The notes under the pieces were generated by a model, which was not told the origin of the DNA, ran no database searches, and saw nothing but the letters and a program-made list of their open reading frames with translations. Made by a program: the position numbers and the translations under genes. From the NCBI GenBank assembly GCA_963995525.1, contig OZ023208.1:23860825-23924824 (forward strand): 64,000 nucleotides of DNA, given 5' to 3'. Source of the DNA: Escarpia spicata (lineage: Eukaryota > Annelida > Polychaeta > Sabellida > Siboglinidae). Shown here piece by piece: positions 1-12,165 of this stretch. How positions within the stretch are numbered: position 1 is the first letter of the stretch; the number at the start of each line of letters is the position of its first letter.

Positions 1-3000
1 CCAGCCATGGCTGAGGGCCGACCTAACACATGAAGGAAACACATTCAACCGTACTCTCCAACAGTGCCATCATGTGACGTTCTCATCACTCCATCACTGC
101 CATAATACGATTATAAATTCAAAATGGACGGTTGGTGAAGTGGTAGAAACGACTGGAAGTCGTGGCAATGTCATTGTTGTTTACAACTTGTTAAGTCGTT
201 TCAGCTGTGTACTCGAGAAAGGTTCAAACAAAAACGTACTTTATACCTTTTCTTGTGTGATTGTCTACACAAACATTATCCTCAATTATATAGCACTGAA
301 ATGTCGATATGTGTTGATAAATACTTGAAGCATGCCAAATTAAATTATTATTTTATTTCATTTAATAAACTCACGAAGATTGTCAAGAAATATCTCAATT
401 CAAATAGGTAAATGATCACTTTTAATGTAAACACGAATGTTAACATTCAACATGAACACTCTCTAGATTGGATGATTTTTGCAATTACAACACAGGAAGC
501 AGCCTTTGTTTGACTTTTGCAAGACTTATAAAAACACACAAAAACGTACAATGGGTAGACAATGAAGACTAACCTTGGACTGCCACACGAGACGGTATGA
601 ATGAGAGTTTCCAAGTGCCTCCATCACTCGGTCCACCGTGGCACCCACTTCTTGTGGGTAAGGGTCGCCTCTGTTGACAGACTGCAAATAACAGATACGT
701 GAGATGACGTCTACAGATGATGTGAATAGTAGTGAGTACCAATGTTCTTCCAACATGGGGAGAGAGTAGTTTAAATTGATACAAAAGTACAATGCTGACT
801 GTTACTAGAGCTTCCAAATACACAACAATACTGACTGTTACAATGAGTTGCAAAATGCACAATACTGACTGTTACATGGGCTGTAAAATATACAATCCTG
901 TCAGCTACATAGAGGTACGATACTAGAATAATAGAATGCAGCAGACAGTATTCAACTGTAAAAGATAGAAAAAAGGAAGGAAAGAAGGAAGGAAGGAAGG
1001 GAGGGAGGGAGGAAGGAAGGAAGGAAGGAAGGAAGGAAAGAAAGAAGAAGGAAGGAAGGAAAGAAGGAAGGAAGGAAGGAAGGAAGAAAAATGGGCCAAG
1101 TGGCCCTGAAGTCCTTTGGTCTAATATGTCTAAATGTGACCCCGGCTGACAAAATGAGTGATAAGTCGGAAAACTTGTAACATTGTTTTCTTACATCCTT
1201 GTAAAGGTTTGGTAGGGTGCTTTACATGGTTTAAAAAATTATGACTGCTACAAAAATTGGCGAAGTTATGGAGCATTGAAAATGGTAGGGATCAAAAAGT
1301 GAAAATGAAGAAAACGGCTGTTTAAGTTTTATATTATATACGCAAATGGATTGCATGGAAATATGACATGCACAACATTCAAATGTGGCATGTATGTTAT
1401 GTTGCAATGATACACTGGAAGTACAAATGTGCTGCTACAAAGACTTAGCAAGTTATGCCGGATTATGTCTTTATGTGTAAAACTAAGAGGACAGATTATT
1501 TGAGAGCAAAGGGTAGACTAAATAAAATTTAAAATGATGAAGCTAATGCAGAGTTAAGAGAATTGGCTAGTGGGTATAAATGCTTTATAAAACAAATATC
1601 AAAATGCTACCATAATTAGTTACATGAAAACTTGCGCAACCTAAAACATAGCAAGCCTGCAGAATACTGGTTTCCCAGTCAAACGAACACAAACAGACCA
1701 TTCACACAAAATGAGGTACTAATGCAAATAAAAAAACTCAAAAACAAAAAGGCATGTGGTATTGATAATGTTATAACTGAATATTTAAAAAAAACAGGGC
1801 CAAGTTGTGTCAGCCTTTTTCTCATGTGACGTAGAGTTACAGCAAGGCAAAAACTTGTCTCCTTTGTTATTTGCTATTTACCTGAATTTTGAACAGTGTT
1901 AGTCATAATTATAAGGGACTTGACATGGCAGCTGGTGAAATTTACAACAACCTTAGTGATGATGATGTAGAAAATGTATATTCTACTATATGCTGATGAC
2001 ACTAGAATGATTCAATCAAATACAGATTTCTTGTGTATAGCGGAACTACCCGGTATGTCAACTCTTCTAATGGTTGACATTTGGTTGTTTCAGGTGTCAA
2101 CTATATTGTGAATCTGTTATCATTAATTTATATTGATACAATTGATTTACATAGTACCATGTCTACACAAGGCATGGCAAGTGTAAACAGAACAGTAGAA
2201 TGCATTTGATGTCAATAAAGTGTAGGATATTTCACTCTATAGTTGTCCAGAATATTAATTTATTTTCTATGTTTGTCACATACAGGTGACAATACATCTT
2301 TAACCAATAGACACCACAGTCACACCATTTTATAATAATTAAATGAACATCAAAATAAACACAACAATAATTATAGAAAATCAATAGTTTTGAAGATACA
2401 GTTTAAAAGCTACAGGCAACTGAGTTTAACAAGGGTCAAATGTGTGTGCTCTGCCTGTGACCAATTAAAGATTAGTCAAGGTCTCAATGGAACAATGCAG
2501 AGTGGAGTGAGGCCAAGGCAGTTTCTGGCACAATACACAACATATACTGTCGGGGGTTGTCTCAAGGGCCCTCCTCAAAACCACATCATTAGATAATGTA
2601 AACCTTTTGCACTTTGGGGGCCCCTGAGGTGCCCTTAGAATGATTCAATCAAATACAGATTTTTTGTGTATAGTGGCAGCACCCTAAGGTACATCTATGC
2701 AAAATTAGAAAAAAAAGTTGCTGAACAGTTTTTGAAAAAATAGGCAAAATGTGACAAAATACCAGCTTTTCGGGCCCTTGGGGGCCCTATGAGGTCCTTA
2801 GAATGATTCAATCAAATACAGATTTCTCGTGCATAGTGGCAGTACCCTAAGATACTTCTATGCAAAATTAGAAAAAAGTTGCCGAACAGTTTCTAAGATA
2901 CGGCAGCTAATGGCGGACGCACAGTGATTGCATAGTCCCTTCGACCTTCGGCCCAAAGGACTAAAAAGGAAGGGATGGAGCAAGGGAGGGAGGATGGGAG

Positions 3001-6000
3001 GAAGAAAGGAAGGATAGGAGGATGGGAGGAAGGAAGAGACACGGAATGAAGGAAGGAATGAATGGAGAATGGGAGGAAGGAAGGAAGGCAGGAAGGAAGG
3101 GAGGAAGGGAGGAAGGAAGGGAGGAAAGAGGGAAGGAGGGAAGGGAGGGAGGGAGGGAGGGAGAGAGGGAAGTAAGAATAAAGGAAGGAAGGGAGGGAGG
3201 GAGGGAGGGAGGGAGGGAGGGAGGGAGGGAGGGAGGGAGGGAGGGAGGGACGGACGGAGGGAGGGACGGAGGGAGGGAGGGAGGGAGGGAGGGAGGAACG
3301 GAGGGAGAGAGGGAGGGAGGGAGGGAGGGAGGGAGGGAGGGAGGGAGGGAGGGAGGGAGGGAGGGAGGGAGGGAGGGAGGGAGGAAAGAAGGAAGAAAGG
3401 AAGGAAGGAAGAAAGGAAGAAAGGAAGAAAGGAAGAAAGGAAGAAAGGAAGAAAGGAAGGAAGGAAGGAAGGGAGGGAGGGAGGGAGGGTGGGAGGGAGG
3501 AAGGAAGGAAGGAAGGAAGGAAGGGAGGGAGGGAAGGAGGGAGGAATGAAGGACAAAAGGAAAGAGAGAATCAACTCACAGTCATTGGGAGGGAGTGGGC
3601 TGAGAAGAGGATGACCACATCATCTCTGTCTTCTTCTGGGAACTTGGCCAGTTCTTCCTGAATTGTCTCCACAAATGACTGTATCAACACACACAAAATA
3701 CATTACATAAGTTGGTTCAGTTCAGGACAACACATACTGGGACCATTAGTCTTACATCAATGCCTCATTTGGTGTTCGGTCATCAAGGTGATCCGCCATC
3801 TTGGTTATACACAACAGAATGTTGTGCATTGTCTACCATGAGACCAAAACAATGCAGTGGTATTTTGATGGATAATGCAACCTCTAAAGCCTAAGAGTAG
3901 CATACAAGTTCTTCAGGTGACCGGCCAAAGATGTGCAGCTGAAAAAATAGTGGACTGTTTCCCTCATTTGAATGGAACAGACGCTGACACAACTTCTTTC
4001 AGTTCTTGTGTATAGCCAGCCAAGGGACAGGATGTCATGTACCCGGTACTCGCTAATCATCCAAAATAACATGTAAACATGAGGATGTTTCATTTATCTA
4101 TACCTAAAATTAATGGTGCCTCCGCAATTTTATTTTAGCTAGTCTCATTTGAAATTAACTGTACAAAATGCAAACCTATCTAATATCCACGAAAACATGC
4201 TAGCTCAATTGCATAACATTTTGAATGCAGTTTTCGTAAAACCATCTACATGTAGAATCAATTCAAGTAATTCTAAAAATTGGAAGCTTCACATAAATGT
4301 GCAATACAATTATGCTCCTGTTTTTGTGTCTTGATGTTGTTAACTTTATTTTCTCTCTCAAAAACCATTTGGTTGACAAATTCAAATGTTGAAGGTTAGA
4401 TGTCGGCATGGAAATTACTTTAAAGGAAATAAAAACAAGGCATTAGCTAAAATCCGTTTTCCATGTGTACACAAAGTTAAAAATTGTATGTAACATTCGA
4501 AAAAATTTAAAAAATACAGAAAAATACATTTGTAGCATAAATTCAATTTTAAACCCGTCTGTGTAGCGATTCCCGCGGAAAATAAAAATTTAATGAGCTA
4601 GGCGATGACGTGGTTTCGTAACGTCACATATCACCCACACTCGCAGCAGGCCGACCCTAAAATTTTTATAAGGATAGCTTTTGGGTCGAAACGCGCGTCA
4701 AAATGAGTTATTGTGTGATATTCCGATGTAATACAAACACTAGTCATCATAGAGGAACAAGCAGTTATCTTACGGTTCCACATGAATCCAATTTTATTCA
4801 AAACAATGAATGCGAATGAGCCTACAAGTCGACTAGGTATTGCCGAGCTTGGGCTCGTTTTCAGAATAATTATATCGAATGCAACCAACGGGAGATAATC
4901 TACACCAATATACATACATAGCAAACATATATCGTATCCAGCTACAGAAAGTAACGTGTATAATCTCATAATATCACTAGAATATCGATGTATGAAGGAG
5001 GAGTTGTACAATTTATCACAACACCTTAAATCAGTGAGCAAATTTCTATCGGTCCTGCTAGCTCAGTTGGTAAACGCGTTGGTTCCTTGGCATTTATTTT
5101 GCAATCGGGCGACGTCGGTTCAATCCCGACACCAAACCATTGATTTTTTGGGGGGTTTATGTTTTTACTAAGTAATAAAAACCAAATCAATTTGTATACT
5201 ATGATGCACTGTTTGTAAATATTTTTGTAGTAATTATTTATTCACTACATAAATGAAAATATGGTAATTATATATAACGATGTTTCTAAATGTTATTTAT
5301 CCAGACAGATCACCATTTGTTTTCACATATATAATTACAATACATTACCGTACAATATATATATACAATTAATAAATTATATAGCCATTACATTATATTT
5401 GTTTGGATAAATAAAATTTAGAAACATCGTTATATAATTCCCATATTAAAATTTTGGTGGCGAATAAATAATTACTAAATTTTGTTTATCTATATTTACA
5501 AACAGTGCATCATAGTATGAAAATGAGTTATTTTTAAGTTATAACAACAAAAGTAAATTATTCTGACCATTAAAACAAACGTATGCCCTTTACTTTGTTA
5601 AACTGAATGTCATTCACACATTTCATACTTGGACATCAAAGAACCGGATTCACAATGAGCTAAACCATTTGTTTTACCAAAACACGATATATCTATTTCA
5701 GCAAATTAGCACTGCCTTGCTACTCATGCAGCTATGCGGAGTGATGGCACATGCTTTATGAATATACCATGTTTTGATTACAAAATCACTTAATATCACT
5801 TTTTGCGTAACAAATTTGCAAACAATATTTTTGGCTTTGCTACAGTTCTTTATGATGTTGAATTGTTAATATGCACCAACTTCATTTTATATTAAAAAAA
5901 TTTGATGATGAAACACAAAAGTGCGTTTTTCTCAAACTAAGGAAATGAATATATCACATTTTGCTTTGAAGCCGTTTACATGTAATGTTGGCAAGGTAAG

Positions 6001-9000
6001 GCGAGTGAACGTGTTACCTGTATGAGTCCAGGGTGTGTGGCCCACCGGTCAATGACTGACCAGATGGTGTTGGTTGGTTGATTGCGCTGTTTGTAGAACC
6101 TGTAGATGGCATTGAGGCTACTGCCTGTTGTGGTGCAGCTGTACTGGGGATACTGGGTGAACGCCACCACCCGTTTCACACGGTCTCTGCCAACAAGACT
6201 TAATCATTGAGAGCAGAACCTTAGAATGCAAGTGGACAAGAAATTGTTTGGCTTACCGAGAAGGCGTGAATCAAAATTGGTTGTATCTCTACATGGCCAT
6301 TCTGAGACATTTGTCAACTTTGTTTCTAAACAAATTCATGCTGCAAGCATTTATAAAAAGTAAAAAAGGTAAGTTCTTATACAACGCAGTGTCCAGTCCT
6401 CAGGACTGCTCAAAGCGCTTTACACTTTACTCCCTGGCAGACCTGTTCAATAGAACACCATCTCAACTTCTCTGGGAAGCATTGCAATTAATGTGCAAAG
6501 ACTAATCGTACACAAATATCTACCATTGTCTATAGCCAGGTACTCATTTACACAGATGAGTGAACTGGAGCAACGTAGAGTGAACGAACTTGCTCAAGTA
6601 AAAAGAATCAAGTCCTTCGGGACTGCTCAAAGTGATTTACACTTTACTCTCTGGCAGGCCTTTTCAATCGAACACCATCTCAACTTCACTGCTATTAATG
6701 CGAGAAGACTATTCGTACACAAATACCAGCGATCAACCCGGCAGCACAAGATTTGAACCCCGGTTCTCTCGACTGAGAGTCCATCTAGGCACTAGTCCAT
6801 CTAGGCTCTGGGCACTGCGTCACTGTGTTCCACTTTCTAATCATATTCACGCTGCAAGCATTTATACAATCCACAGACAATCTGTTCCATTTATTTGTAA
6901 CAAGCAACATTTACAGCTGACAGCAAGCACATCATACAGACAGCAGACTACAAGCACACTATACAGACAGCTGACTGCAAGCACACTGTACATACAGCTG
7001 ACTGCAAGTCCACTGCACAGACAGCTGACTGCAAGCCCACTGTACAGACAGCTGACAGCATGCACAAGGTACAGACAGCTGACTGCAAGCACATGGTATA
7101 GACGGCTGATTGCAAGCACATGGTACAGGCAGCTGACTGCAAGCACGTCACACAAACACCTGAAAGCAAACACACCATACACACAGCTGACTGCAAGCAC
7201 ACCATACAGACATCTGACTGCAAGCACACCGTTCAGACAGCTGACTCCAAGCATACATTACAGACAGCTAACTGCAAGCACATCATACAGACATCTGACT
7301 CCAAGCACACCATACAGACATCTGACTGCAAGCACACAATACAGGCAGTTGACTGTAAGCACACCATACAGACATCTGACTGCAAGCACACCATACAGGC
7401 AGTTGACTGTAAGCACACTACACAGACAGCTGACGTCAAGCACACCATAGAGACAGCTGACTGCAAGTACACTGTACAGACAGCTGACTGCAAGCACACC
7501 ATACAGACAGCTGACTGCAAGCACTCCATACAGACAGCTGACTGCAAGCACTCCATACAGACAGCTGACTGCAAGCACTCCATACAGACAGCTGACGTCA
7601 AGCACACCATAGAGACAGCTGACTGCAAGTACACTGTACAGACAGCTGACTGCAAGCACTCCATACAGACAGCTGACTGCAAGCACACCATACAGACACA
7701 GCCAGGCAATGGTGTTGCTTAGTAATTGATATATCAAATGGAAAAAGGTTACAACAATTTATAACACTAATCATAAATGCAGATGTACATATTCAATAGG
7801 CTAATGCTGGCGTGTACAGTACAAATACGCTGATAACACAAAAACAGCGAACACTGCCTACTTGACATAATACAATGTAAATAACACTCATGGCAGAGTT
7901 GGAACAAAAGTAAACCAACCTCAGTGTGGAGGAACTTCGTTGCTGCCCTAAATGCTAACAGGCAGTAAGTAAGTAAGTAAACCAACCTCTCGAGTTGTTC
8001 AAGAGTCTCCTCTGTGAAGGGATGCACGTAGCGGAACGCGATGTAGAACTTGTGTGGAGCTGAAACAGCAAGACAACCATTGATCCGACAAACCAGTTCT
8101 CAGAACGTTATATTCAAATGTGCAGTGTTTCAAGGCAGACAATTGTAACAGACAAAGCGTTCTCGAGACAGCATATACTATATTTGTTGTATTACGCGTA
8201 CAGTCTGCCTAACAAATATTTGAGACGTGAAATATGTCAAACTTTTGCGGCCAAATAAGCGTACAGGGGGGTCTTTGGGTTCCTGGGTACAGTCATCTCG
8301 ACAGAAGTTACTGGCAAACACTTTACGAGCAAAATCATACCGGAACACTGTAAAGTCTGATAATTCAATATTTTCTTTCATCATTGAGCTTTGAATCTAG
8401 TGCGACAGTGGTAAAAAATTCACTATGATGATAGATTCAACACTCAAAGTTGGCAACTTGGCATTGGAAATCGCTGTCAAGATGTCAAATGCTGCGAGTA
8501 ATGGGGTTGGATGCTAATTTGGGCATATATACTAAACAGAACAAATATGATGTAGGTTAATCAGCAACTGACTACATGTTTCCCCTCTCATGCATATTCA
8601 TCAAGGCCTCATCATTTCCTCCCCTGACTCACCTGTTTGTGGACTGATCTCATCCAGTAGCTTCACCATGCCCTGGCCCTGCAGCTCAGTCCACTTCTTG
8701 ATAGGGGAGCCACCACCGATGTGTCGGTAATACTCCACAATCTTTGGCGTTCTCTTATTGGCAATGTATTTAGCAACTGCCCTACATGGAAGGAACATAC
8801 ACAGCTACTCATAAATAAGGTGCAGTACCACTTTTTAATTGTAACTAAACAAATGGTAGACGTAACTATTGCACATTAAACTGCTATGACGGCAACATAT
8901 TTACAATAGTTTAAAACAAGCTATTGTTGCTATTGTTGATTTTAATAATTAGTTATATACAATTACACACCATACGTCAGACACATTTATCAATTTGTTC

Positions 9001-12000
9001 TACACACACTCACATTAATTTTATAAATTGTAAATGCAATAAAAATATAACTCACAAATATTCAATATTAAGTTTCACATTATTTGATGGCTTTTTGCAT
9101 GTATAAACTGGTATATTTAACAATAACAGCACAGTGGAACATCACGGTTAAGGTCACCCACAGGACTGGCCGAAAGTGACTGGAATAGTATGGTGACTGC
9201 ATTAGCTGGACTAGTTTCCCAGTCCCATGCTCGACCATATGGGAATATTTTGGGATTGTTGTAAGGTGACTTTAATTGCAAGGTATTACCGAGGGGAACA
9301 TACAGCAATAAACACAACTGTTTTTACAAACACAATGATACTGTTATACTAACAAAATATAGTGGGAAGCACACAGAGAAGAGGCTAGAAATCAAGAGTA
9401 ACTCACGACTGAAATGGGAAGCGCATGATGTCTCTATCGGAGAATAATCTAAGGAGAAAGCCGTGTACATCGTCCAATTTCTCTGGGCCACCCATATTCA
9501 GCATGACAATGCCTGTCTTCACGCTGGCTTTATTTCTGCAACAACACCATGTGTGAAGTGACTTACTGTAAGAAAGACCGAACTGTCAATGCACCAAATG
9601 ATCAAATACACAACCAGCTGTTCAAACAAAACAAAATCAAGCAATAGCAGAATCATCAAAAATAGACAGCAACTGCTGAGTGAGCATTGAATTAAAACTC
9701 AAAAGAATTGAATTATTATATTTAAAAAAACTCATGCCAGTGCATTAGTTACTGGCAGATGTTATCATTTTGAAAATATTATTCAAATACATTAAAATAC
9801 AACAATTAAAGGGAACGTTTTAGTACCATTACAGTTCACATAGAAGTGTATGCCCAGTCGATAGATGTTGTGAATTCACTTAATGTTACCTACCCAGCAT
9901 CTTTCTCCTGCTCAGAAAACAGGGCTGCACTTGTAACAAAACATTGCTGACGTTGTTGGCGACAAAAATGTTGTACAGTCCTTCGAAACTCTACAAACAT
10001 AAGCACTTTCTGGTTAGTGGCAGGTTGATTTGAGAAGAATTATCGGCATTATTCAGTATTACCCAGTATCAACTGCAATGAAGTTAAAACAATGGTTCAG
10101 AGGTGTGGGACAGTGAGCATTCAAAATGTTTTAAATATTTTCTGGTAATTTTCTACAATAAAAATTTCCCTTCAAAATGTAATTTAGTCAAATAGCCAAC
10201 GGTCAATGGGAACCGTTATTTGTTAACAACTGAGCATATTCATGACAGGAAAACTAACTTAGAAAATGATTTACTTTATGTATCTGCAGCTGTTTTTCCC
10301 TAATCAGGGATTTTGAAGTGTACCGAGTTCAAAAAGGCCAGTTTGTGAGTTTCCGTATATTCGTCCCAAGTCCAGTAAGTTTTTACTAGCTCTACTAACT
10401 ATGTTACATTCTCTGGTCAGAATTAGCATTACCACATAATTGTCCACAGTTAGGTATATCTATGTCCTCGTAAGTGCACATGGGTCACTGTGCTGTTTTT
10501 CATGTGAGCCTAGTGGTAAACATACGCTCTATCAATATAATTACAATAGCAGGGGCAGATCCAGAGAGGGTAGGCAAATTCATATTCAGTAGTCTGACCC
10601 AGACCTCCAGCATGTCATGCTGTCAGATCATGAGTTCAGAAGACAGGGCAGGGGTGCTGTTGAAATTTGTTTGCTGCCGGACCATACCTTCAGCTCTTCT
10701 TCAGCTTCTCTCTTCTGTCTTGACTGATGACACCAGAAGACAGAGGGGAGGGGGTGCTGTTGAAAATTGTTTGCTGCCTGTCACTGTAACTTCACCTCAT
10801 GGTAACCTAAACTGGGGCACATTCCAAAGGTCTGTCCCCCAGACCCCTGGATCTGCCTATGAATATAGCGGCCAGCACCTACTCAAAGAGCTTTTTATGT
10901 TTAAAAACAACATGTTTTGAATAAAATCAAGGTATCATGCGTTTACACTGAACATTGCATTTACTTAGAATTTTTTTATAACGGTTCCATTTACATTTAA
11001 GAAAAATCAATCTTATGTTGAGATGATTCAAAGGGGGCTCAATGCCGCCTAAATATGTCACTGTTTACATGTGCTAAATATATACCTGCTGTGAAAGCAT
11101 GGCAACCAACCCCAGCTGCTAGGCTAGCTCTTACCTGTATTTACCTGCTGTGGTGACACAGGTCAAGTATCCAGGGTACTACCAAGGTGCCTGCCTAGTG
11201 GCACGTCCATGAAGTAATAAATAACACAAGCAGCCAAATGTAGTTACGCTTCAACATTTATGTGAGTCAAACACAATAGTGGGCGTGCACTGTCAAGGTG
11301 GGTACGTGAGGTCAATACCCTGGCCGTGCTTCAGTACCATAAGTGCAATGTACGCTAGGCTCACTACTTAAGCTTCTTCTTAGTTTACCAGTTTGCATCT
11401 ACAGGCATTGATTAACATAATCATACACTATATTCAAACACACAACTATGGGTTACCCAACTGTAATGTATATATGAATTGGGAATTTGGGATGCATGAT
11501 ATTAACAATTGAAATGAATGGAATCAAACAATGAACATTCGTTGGTGTTAAACTTTTACATTTCCAGGCAGGTTACCCAACTGTAATGTATATATATGAC
11601 TTGGGATGTATGATAATAATAATTAAAATGAATGGAATCAAATAATGAACATCCATTGGTGTTAAACGTTTTACATTATCAGGCAATTCAGCAGTCCCAC
11701 AAAGCACACTACCACATATGATTGCTAAATCCGCATTACGTAGGAACAGGTGCTGGGCAGATAAGGTAGGCGTGCGTACGACAGCTGTTTGTGTTTCCAG
11801 TAGTAGTTTGAGGGTTCAACGTGCTAGAGCCTAGACTCGTCTAGAGTAGACTCTAGAGTCATCACTACATCAATGGTGATTTACACTTACGACTTTCAGT
11901 ATGCATATTTAAACAGGAAATGTCACATCATACGTGAAAACTGTAACGATAAGATCAATACAACTAACCTTTTGTACCTCGTAGCCCAACAAATGCCATC

Positions 12001-12005
12001 GTCAT
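1..12005 (-). CDS. FECH: Ferrochelatase, 3'-truncated by window edge
   Basis: Inserts ferrous iron into protoporphyrin IX, the last step of haem synthesis, on the matrix side of the inner mitochondrial membrane. Nine exons read on the minus strand: 12005-11969 (start ATG), 9990-9894, 9535-9407, 8781-8633, 8059-7987, 6186-6018, 3678-3580, 681-574 and 22-1 (partial). All eight junctions are GT-AG and phases agree, giving about 294 residues. The first ~40 residues are Arg/Gln-rich with almost no acids, like a mitochondrial presequence. Recognisable blocks in order: [60 protein letters not shown] with the catalytic His, [10 protein letters not shown] and [10 protein letters not shown]. The Cys in QYSC matches the first [2Fe-2S] ligand of animal enzymes. 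The other three ligands and the catalytic Glu lie beyond base 1. The start is the first ATG in phase; ATGACGATG offers a second Met two codons later. Identification is very secure. Confidence 0.96.
965..1095 (+). repeat. GGAA/GAAG purine microsatellite
   Basis: Almost pure purine tract of GGAA, GGGA and GAAG units in the ferrochelatase intron. Open frames across it are low-complexity artefacts. Confidence 0.9.
1630..2010 (+). mobile_element. Degenerate LINE reverse-transcriptase fragment
   Basis: The conceptual translation has [20 protein letters not shown] followed by [10 protein letters not shown], typical of the start of a non-LTR reverse transcriptase. About 130 bp on, a decayed frame contains LLYADDT-like codons near 1985-2003, the catalytic motif. 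The stretch between is missing and frames are broken, so this is a dead, internally deleted copy in a ferrochelatase intron. Confidence 0.6.
2003..2935. repeat. Three partial copies of a dispersed repeat
   Basis: The core gattcaatcaaatacagat recurs at about 2010, 2644 and 2807. The second and third copies also share the following ~100 bp (statement of the pattern: atagtggcag, accctaag, tatgcaaaattag, gaacagttt). The third copy runs on to cttcgaccttcggcccaaag and stops at the purine tract. G/C-run segments (gggccc) lie between copies. Function unknown; probably part of an old mobile element. Confidence 0.6.
2960..3562 (+). repeat. ~600-bp polypurine tract (GGGA/GGAA/GAAA)
   Basis: Nearly uninterrupted purines on this strand: GGAA blocks, then long runs of GGGA, then GAAA/GGAA, with only scattered pyrimidines. 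Read on the ferrochelatase strand it is a polypyrimidine tract starting about 18 nt past the donor of the exon at 3678-3580. Long frames on both strands (Gly/Arg/Glu or Leu/Pro/Ser) are artefacts of composition. Confidence 0.95.
5053..5135 (+). pseudogene. tRNA-like sequence, degenerate
   Basis: An A-box-like tagctcagttgg and a B-box-like ggttcaatccc lie at tRNA spacing. GTCGG and CCGAC pair perfectly around TTCAATC as a T arm. The acceptor stem does not close (GTCCTGC against ACCAAAC) and the anticodon arm is not recognisable. It is a tRNA pseudogene or tRNA-derived SINE head, not a working tRNA. Confidence 0.45.
5199..5515. mobile_element. Palindromic MITE, 317 bp, TA target duplication
   Basis: The two halves are near-complete inverted complements. 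The left end CTATGATGCACTGTTTGTAA matches the complement of the right end (ttacaaacagtgcatcatag), and similarity extends inward through tagaaacatcgttatata. TA flanks both ends. It resembles a Tc1/mariner-type non-autonomous element with arms of about 130 bp. No coding capacity. Confidence 0.8.
6366..6613 (-). mobile_element. tRNA-derived SINE, copy 1 (minus)
   Basis: Reverse-complement match to the SINE at 62070-62393: tail with cgctttacactttactccc and aagttcttatacaacgcag, plus body blocks gtacacaaatatctacca and ggtactcatttacacag. The tRNA-like head is not seen here. A second copy follows immediately. Confidence 0.75.
6607..6830 (-). mobile_element. tRNA-derived SINE, copy 2 (minus)
   Basis: Same family as the preceding copy: aagtgatttacactttactc, ctggcaggccttttcaatcg and attcgtacacaaatacc. 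It retains the head with a B-box-like GGGTTCAAATCTTG on the minus strand. Inserted just upstream of the 27-bp minisatellite in the ferrochelatase intron. Confidence 0.75.
6910..7700 (+). repeat. 27-bp minisatellite, about 29 copies
   Basis: Tandem units built on acagctgactgcaagcac followed by accatacag, 27 bp long and 10-20% divergent on the left, nearly identical on the right. Because 27 is divisible by three, several frames stay open for up to ~270 codons (for example TADCKHTIQ repeats). It lies inside the ferrochelatase intron between exons at 7987 and 6186, so I do not call it coding. Confidence 0.92.
10550..10861. mobile_element. Possible hAT-like MITE
   Basis: Ends CAGGGGCAGATCCAG and CTGGATCTGCCTATG are inverted repeats (13 of 15 match). 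Inside, ggggtgctgttgaaa is repeated. No clean 8-bp target duplication is visible, and the internal open frame is not recognisable as protein. Confidence 0.5.
11447..11690. repeat. Tandem duplication of ~120 bp
   Basis: The block from ggttacccaactgtaatgta through aatgaatggaatcaaa to ttggtgttaaac appears at about 11450-11570 and again at 11572-11690 with small indels. It lies in ferrochelatase intron 1. Confidence 0.85.
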
Positions 12006-12110
12006 CTACCGGCACCCAGATGCTAACTGTTAACTGTCAACTGTCAACAGGTCCATTCGGGGCGATTTGTTGTCGCTAATTTCTGGACCCGGAAATCAAT
12101 TGAAATAATG

Positions 12111-12165
12111 GCGCCATCTGGTGAAGGTATTTCCTATCTCATAGTAGATTGGCGCCATCTGGTGA
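12111..12165 (-). promoter_or_regulatory. Two CTCF-consensus motifs upstream of ferrochelatase
   Basis: GCGCCATCTGGTGA occurs at 12111-12124 and 12152-12165, 41 bp apart in the same orientation. On the minus strand it reads TCACCAGATGGCGC, matching 13 of 14 positions of the CTCF core CCASYAGRKGGCRS. They lie 106 and 147 bp upstream of the ferrochelatase start codon. Binding is inferred from motif only. Confidence 0.5.

Noticed and set aside
3022..3614. Long Gly/Arg/Glu and Leu/Pro/Ser open frames up to 238 codons
   Set aside because: Pure consequence of the GGGA/GGAA tract; no splice or domain support.
4703..4819. Short frame starting [16 protein letters not shown], reminiscent of a THAP zinc-finger start
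   Set aside because: Only 38 codons, the later Cys/His ligands are not found in frame, and no transposase follows.
5053..5135. Functional tRNA gene
   Set aside because: T arm and A box are fine but acceptor stem and anticodon arm do not fold.
6632..7737. Repeat-protein frames of 130-270 codons
   Set aside because: Fall entirely in the 27-bp minisatellite inside a ferrochelatase intron; several frames are equally open, so periodicity explains them.
10474..10920. 148-codon open frame
   Set aside because: Coincides with an inverted-repeat element and contains an internal duplication; no protein similarity recognised.
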